Below are positions 60,234 to 64,000 of a stretch of DNA of 64,000 bases, piece by piece. Where the stretch lies: contig JADKEH010000001.1 in the NCBI GenBank assembly GCA_016718155.1, positions 372,001 through 436,000 of the forward strand, read 5' to 3'. The stretch is from Candidatus Rhodoferax randersensis. Its GTDB lineage: Bacteria; Pseudomonadota; Gammaproteobacteria; Burkholderiales; Burkholderiaceae_C. A model generated the notes under the pieces. It had not been told where the DNA came from. It searched no databases and saw only the letters and a list, made by a program, of their open reading frames with translations. Numbering within the stretch: position 1 is the stretch's first letter; each line of letters begins with the position of its first letter. The position numbers and the translations under genes were made by a program.

Positions 60234-60998
60234 ATGTCATCGTCTGCTCCCGCCCTGCCCTGGCTGTCGCCGCATCAGGCTTTTCCGCCCGCGCACCAGG
60301 CGTGGCAAGCGGGCTCGGCTGCCCCCGGGTTGTTGGCGGCGGGTGGCGTGCTGGATGTGGCCACACTGTGCCAAGCCTATAGCCAAGGCATCTTCCCGTG
60401 GTTCAGCGACGACCAGCCAATTCTGTGGTGGAGTCCCGACCCCCGAATGGTCCTCAGACCCTCGCAGTTGCGCATGCACCGCTCACTGAAACAAACGGTG
60501 CAGCATTTCCGCCGTTCACCAGAATGCGAGATTCGCATCGACAGCGCCTTCGAACAGGTCATTGCCGCGTGCGCGTCGAGTCGGCGCGCGGGTCAATCCG
60601 GAACCTGGATCGTGGCGCCCATGATTGATGCCTATCTGGCATTGCACCACGCCGGGTTCGCACACAGCGTTGAGACCTGGATCGACGGACAACTGTGTGG
60701 TGGCTTGTACTGCGTCGCGATTGGAAAGGCCGTCTTTGGTGAATCCATGTTCACGCACGTCAGCAATGGGTCGAAAATCGCGCTGGCAGCCCTGGTCGGT
60801 CTTTGCGCACACCATGGCATTGCCCAGATTGACTGCCAACAAAACACACGGCACCTGGCGTTCATGGGTGCCGCAGAAGTCAGTCGCGCCGACTTCCTGG
60901 CGGAGGTCAGCAGCGCCGTGTCTCAGACCGCACCGGTGTGGCGATTCGACCCCCTATACTGGCAAGCTATCCTGCACTCCAAGCAAGACCTGGCGTGA
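60234..60998 (+). CDS. aat: leucyl/phenylalanyl-tRNA-protein transferase
   Basis: This 254-residue enzyme adds leucine or phenylalanine to proteins with N-terminal lysine or arginine, marking them for ClpAP. Family motifs: LLAAGGVLDVATLCQAYSQGIFPWFSDDQPILWWSPDPRMVL, MHRSLKQTV, GTWIVAPMIDAYLALHHAGFAHSVETWIDGQLCGGLYCVAIGKAVFGESMFT and SNGSKIALAALVGL. Its stop overlaps the GTG start of bpt, the classic N-degron gene pair of proteobacteria. Confidence 0.97.
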   Translation: MSSSAPALPWLSPHQAFPPAHQAWQAGSAAPGLLAAGGVLDVATLCQAYSQGIFPWFSDDQPILWWSPDPRMVLRPSQLRMHRSLKQTVQHFRRSPECEIRIDSAFEQVIAACASSRRAGQSGTWIVAPMIDAYLALHHAGFAHSVETWIDGQLCGGLYCVAIGKAVFGESMFTHVSNGSKIALAALVGLCAHHGIAQIDCQQNTRHLAFMGAAEVSRADFLAEVSSAVSQTAPVWRFDPLYWQAILHSKQDLA

Positions 60999-61834
60999 CC
61001 CACCTCAATGACCTTCCACTGCAGGCCCTGCAGTTCTACGCGACGGCGCCCTACCCCTGCACCTACCTGGCGGGAAGGCAGGCACGGTCGCAGGTTGCCA
61101 CGCCCAGCCATCTGATCAACAACGCCACCTACTCCGAGCTGGTTGACCGGGGCTTTCGGCGCAGTGGCATGTTTACCTATCGCCCCTATTGCGATGGATG
61201 CCGCGCCTGCACGCCGGTGCGCGTGCTGGCCAGCCAGTTCAAGCCGGATCGCAGCCAGCGACGCGCCTGGCAGCGCCACTGCGCGCTGCAGGTTAGGGTG
61301 CTCAAGTTGTGTTTTACGCCCGAGCACTACGCCTTGTACCTGCGCTACCAGAGCGGTCGCCATGCGGGCGGTGGCATGGATCAGGACAGCATTGACCAAT
61401 ACACGCAGTTCCTGCTTCAGAGCCGGGTCAACTCCCGATTGGTTGAGTTTCGTGAACCCTCGACCGAGGGCGCACCGGGCGCGCTCAAGATGGTGGCGAT
61501 TCTCGATGTTCTGGACGACGGCATCTCGGCGGTGTACACGTTCTACGAGCCGCAAGGCGGCGCCGGCTACGGCACCTATGCGGTGCTGTGGCAAATCGAG
61601 CAGGCCAGGTCACTCGGGCTGTCCCATGTCTACCTGGGTTACTGGATCGAGGCCAGCGCAAAGATGCGCTACAAGGCGCGGTTTCGGCCGCTGCAGTATT
61701 TGATCAATGGAAGGTGGCACAACCCGGCTGGCGAAGACAGCTCCATCGAATTGTCATCGTGCTTGCTGCCAAGTCAGCCAGGCCATATTTCGTCTCTTAA
61801 AATGCCGTCTCAGACACAACCCGCCGAACCATGA
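60995..61834 (+). CDS. bpt: aspartate/glutamate leucyltransferase
   Basis: This 279-residue ATE1-like enzyme attaches leucine to N-terminal aspartate or glutamate, feeding the same ClpAP degradation route as Aat. Visible family parts: the N-terminal cysteine block TYRPYCDGCRACTPVRV near residue 63, FKPDRSQRRAWQRH, and the C-terminal YTFYEPQGGAGYGTYAVLWQIEQARSLGLSHVYLGYWIEASAKMRYKARFRPLQYLINGRW. It starts with GTG overlapping the aat stop (GTGA) and its stop overlaps the IclR start (ATGA). Confidence 0.95.
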   Translation: MTHLNDLPLQALQFYATAPYPCTYLAGRQARSQVATPSHLINNATYSELVDRGFRRSGMFTYRPYCDGCRACTPVRVLASQFKPDRSQRRAWQRHCALQVRVLKLCFTPEHYALYLRYQSGRHAGGGMDQDSIDQYTQFLLQSRVNSRLVEFREPSTEGAPGALKMVAILDVLDDGISAVYTFYEPQGGAGYGTYAVLWQIEQARSLGLSHVYLGYWIEASAKMRYKARFRPLQYLINGRWHNPAGEDSSIELSSCLLPSQPGHISSLKMPSQTQPAEP

Positions 61835-62625
61835 CTAAAGCCGATCCCCTTGCCACCGCCGCGCCCACGGTTCAGGTGATCGAACGCATGTTCACGTTGA
61901 TGGACGTGCTGGCCTCCAAGGAGGAAGCGATTTCGTTGAAGGAGATCAGCGAGAAGACCGGTCTGCACCCCTCCACCGCGCATCGGCTGCTCAATGATCT
62001 GGCCACCGGTCGTTTTGTCGACCGGCCACAGCCAGGCAGCTATCGCCTGGGGATGCGTTTGCTTGAGTTGGGCAACTTGGTCAAGAGCCGCCTCAACGTC
62101 CGCGATGCAGCCTTGGTGCCGATGCGTGAACTGCACAAGTTGATTCAGCAACCGGTCAATCTGAGCATGCGCCAAGGCGACGAAATTGTCTACATTGAGC
62201 GCGCCTACAGCGAGCGTTCCGGCATGCAGGTGGTACGGGCTATTGGGGGTCGGGCGCCGCTGCACCTCACTTCAGTTGGCAAACTGTTTCTGGCCGCCGA
62301 CGATCCGCAGCGCGTGCGCGCCTATGCCACGCGAACTGGCTTGGCGGGCCACACCAAGAACAGCCTGACCCAACTCCCGGCTCTGGAGCGCGAACTCGCC
62401 AAGGTACGCCAGTACGGCAATGCCCACGACAACGAAGAGCTGGAACTCGGCGTGCGCTGCATGGCGGCTGGAATCTTTGACGATCAGGGAAAGCTGGTGG
62501 CTGGGCTTTCAATCTCAGCACCTGCCAGCAGGCTCGAAGATCAGTGGCTGTCCAAACTGCAGGCTACTGCCCATGGGATATCGACCACCCTCGGCTACCA
62601 GCCGGGCGTGAAACGCCAAGCTTGA
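61831..62625 (+). CDS. IclR-family transcription regulator
   Basis: This 264-residue regulator has an N-terminal winged HTH (VIERMFTLMDVLASKEEAISLKEISEKTGLHPSTAHRLLNDLATGRFVDRPQPGSYRLG) and the IclR effector domain (DEIVYIERAYSERSGMQVVRAIGGRAPLHLTSVGKLFLA; GVRCMAAGIFDDQGKLVAGLSISAP). It is translated in overlap with bpt, so it is made whenever aat-bpt is. Its targets and ligand are unknown; IclR proteins often sense small carbon acids. Confidence 0.93.
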   Translation: MTKADPLATAAPTVQVIERMFTLMDVLASKEEAISLKEISEKTGLHPSTAHRLLNDLATGRFVDRPQPGSYRLGMRLLELGNLVKSRLNVRDAALVPMRELHKLIQQPVNLSMRQGDEIVYIERAYSERSGMQVVRAIGGRAPLHLTSVGKLFLAADDPQRVRAYATRTGLAGHTKNSLTQLPALERELAKVRQYGNAHDNEELELGVRCMAAGIFDDQGKLVAGLSISAPASRLEDQWLSKLQATAHGISTTLGYQPGVKRQA

Positions 62626-62670
62626 ACGTCGAGATGCCGGTTGGCGCGGCGGGCCGTGCCGACGCAAGCC

Positions 62671-63765
62671 CTATTGGCTGTCGACCGCGACCGGCAAGAA
62701 CCCGCCGGCAGCCAACTGGCTGGGATCGGCCCGAACGACTAGCGGAACGGTCGCCGGATTGACCATCGGCTGAGATTCAACCCAACGCCGCACGCGTTCC
62801 GCGTCACCCAAACGCGTCAGCTTGCCTGCGGAATCCAAGAACACCATGATCAACTTGCGCCCGGCGACCTTCGCTTGCATCACCAGACACTGCCCAGCCT
62901 CGGAGATGTAGCCAGTCTTCTGGATTCCGATGTCCCAGGTCGAATTTTTGACCAGGCGGTTGGTATTATTGAAAGTCAAGGTCCGGCTACCCACTGCAAC
63001 CTGATGGTCGGGCGAAGTGGACAGTTCGCGCAACACTGGGTCGCCGTAAGAAAAACCGACCAGCTTGGCCAGATCCCGGGCGCTCGACTGGTTCTGACTG
63101 GACAAGCCAGTGGGCTCAACATAACGTGTGTCGCCCATGCCCAAAGCCCGCGCGCGAGAATTCATCAGGTCCACAAACACCGACAAACCACCGGGGTAGG
63201 TGCGCCCGAGCGCATGGGCAGCGCGGTTCTCGCTGGACATCAGCGCCAGATGCAGCAGTTCGCCCCGACTCAATTCCGCCCCAACCCGAAGTCGGGACCG
63301 GCTGCCCTTTTCGGTGTCCACGTCGGATTGATCGATAGTGATCATTTCACCCATGGGCAATCGCGCTTCGCTGATGAGCAGACCTGTCATCAACTTGGTC
63401 AACGACGCTATGGGCAGCACTGCGTGGTCGTTCTTGCTGAACAGGACTTCGCGGGTGTCCTGATCGAGAACCAGCGCGACGCGAGATTTCAGCGCCAAGG
63501 CGTCGGGGGTATTGTGCAAGCCTGCAAGTTGCCCCATGGATGGTCTGGCCGCGTAGACCACCGATTTGCGCTTGGTGACCAATACCGGCCTGGCGACTTT
63601 GCGCTTGGTCACAGTCTGAGCCTTGGCGCTCTTGGCCACAGAGCGCTTGGTCTGGGACGCGACGGCCTGAGGCATGGCAAGTGCCCACACCAAAGCGGAC
63701 AAGCCAAATGCAAGCAGCATGCGGCTCATGGAGCTTCCCAACGAAACACGGTGGCGACGTGACAT
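62671..63765 (-). CDS. pbpG: D-alanyl-D-alanine endopeptidase (penicillin-binding protein 7 type)
   Basis: This 364-residue secreted serine peptidase cuts peptidoglycan cross-links. A signal peptide (MSRMLLAFGLSALVWALAMPQAVA) is followed by a lysine-rich linker, then the S11 domain with SxxK in IASLTKLM near residue 121, SxN in SSENRAA, and KTG in IQKTGYISEAGQC near 281. The start at 63765 has CGGAGCTG upstream. It lies in the same direction after leuA but beyond a terminator, so it has its own promoter. Confidence 0.9.
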   Translation of the reverse strand: MSRRHRVSLGSSMSRMLLAFGLSALVWALAMPQAVASQTKRSVAKSAKAQTVTKRKVARPVLVTKRKSVVYAARPSMGQLAGLHNTPDALALKSRVALVLDQDTREVLFSKNDHAVLPIASLTKLMTGLLISEARLPMGEMITIDQSDVDTEKGSRSRLRVGAELSRGELLHLALMSSENRAAHALGRTYPGGLSVFVDLMNSRARALGMGDTRYVEPTGLSSQNQSSARDLAKLVGFSYGDPVLRELSTSPDHQVAVGSRTLTFNNTNRLVKNSTWDIGIQKTGYISEAGQCLVMQAKVAGRKLIMVFLDSAGKLTRLGDAERVRRWVESQPMVNPATVPLVVRADPSQLAAGGFLPVAVDSQ

Positions 63766-63808
63766 GCGATCAGCTCCGGCTTTTATTGACGATACCGCGA
63801 GTTTAAAC

Positions 63809-63842
63809 AAAAAAAGCCGCGCAGTATCAACTACTTGCGCGG
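63809..63842 (-). terminator. intrinsic terminator of leuA
   Basis: On the minus strand a 7-bp GC stem (CCGCGCA/TGCGCGG) with a 12-nt loop is followed by seven T. It starts 39 bp after the leuA stop and should end the leuA transcript before pbpG. Confidence 0.85.
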
Positions 63843-63880
63843 TCTATCTCAAGAAAAGGGCTAAGAATCTAGCGGACTGG

Positions 63881-64000
63881 CTAGCCTTGTGCCGCAACCC
63901 GCTCAGATTGGCTCTGGAGTTTGTTCAACGCCGCCAGATAGGCCTTGGCGGAGGCCACGATGATATCCGGGTCGGCACCAACGCCATTCACCACCCGGCC
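63881..64000 (-). CDS. leuA: 2-isopropylmalate synthase (C-terminal end only)
   Basis: The last 39 residues, GRVVNGVGADPDIIVASAKA then YLAALNKLQSQSERVAAQG, match the C-terminal leucine-sensing regulatory domain of LeuA, where VNGxGADxDIIxAS and YLxALNKL are conserved. LeuA joins acetyl-CoA and 2-oxoisovalerate in leucine synthesis and is feedback-inhibited at this domain. The rest of the gene lies beyond the right edge. Confidence 0.88.
   Translation of the reverse strand, partial: GRVVNGVGADPDIIVASAKAYLAALNKLQSQSERVAAQG

Overview
The window is a dense, GC-rich bacterial chromosome segment. It carries a class I polyhydroxybutyrate locus (phaC-phaA-phaB), the ArgP/ArgO pair, a giant NAD-dependent glutamate dehydrogenase, a zapA-6S RNA unit and an aat-bpt operon. 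This combination suggests a betaproteobacterium of the order Burkholderiales, most likely a Comamonadaceae member of the Rhodoferax/Polaromonas/Acidovorax type. That placement comes from protein character only; no rRNA is present.

Layout. 1-9 kb: 5' part of a PLP aminotransferase, divergent from the NAD-glutamate dehydrogenase; nth overlapping a diguanylate cyclase; EamA and LysE/ArgO exporters with divergent argP at 9.1 kb. 10-19 kb: a lipocalin-like protein, panE, a hipBA toxin-antitoxin pair lying between an EVE-domain remnant and a kbl remnant, a J-domain protein, an M14 peptidase, a decayed HD-GYP gene and an orphan ORF. 18.8-29.8 kb: one minus-strand cobalamin block (riboswitch, btuB, cobU, btuF-btuC-btuD, bioB, cobQ, cobT, cobS, cobC). 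29.8-31.6 kb: ZapB-like ORF, zapA, 6S RNA and a TauE transporter. 31.6-35.4 kb: an HD-GYP gene overlapping a PAS-GGDEF-EAL gene. 35.6-45 kb: a GST, a DsbA-fold isomerase, a 27-G homopolymer, the pha genes, pgeF and a two-domain PPK2 kinase interrupted by frameshifts. 45-58.5 kb: FAH and Nudix hydrolases, an EcsC protein, a DUF1800/DUF1501 export pair, a FimV-like protein, then CoA-ester metabolism (hydroxyacyl-CoA dehydrogenase, hydratase, Crp/Fnr regulator, APH-type kinase, acyl-CoA dehydrogenase). 58.5-64 kb: another HD-GYP protein, tRNA-Arg and tRNA-Pro, aat-bpt-iclR, a penicillin-binding endopeptidase and the 3' end of leuA.

Three themes stand out. Cyclic-di-GMP signalling is well represented (two GGDEF proteins, two intact HD-GYP proteins, one dead HD-GYP gene). 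Five gene gaps carry arrays of one mosaic palindromic repeat, one of them inside the cobalamin cluster and supplying the btuF start codon. Three otherwise intact genes (btuB, the PPK2 gene, an FAH hydrolase) are broken only by single-base indels, mostly in short base runs; with the G27 tract this points to sequencing error at least as much as to real gene loss. I did not find a convincing new defence or biosynthetic system. The least explained items are the orphan ORF at 17.95 kb, the repeat family, the perfect palindrome before the glutamate dehydrogenase, and the hipBA insertion point between two gene remnants.
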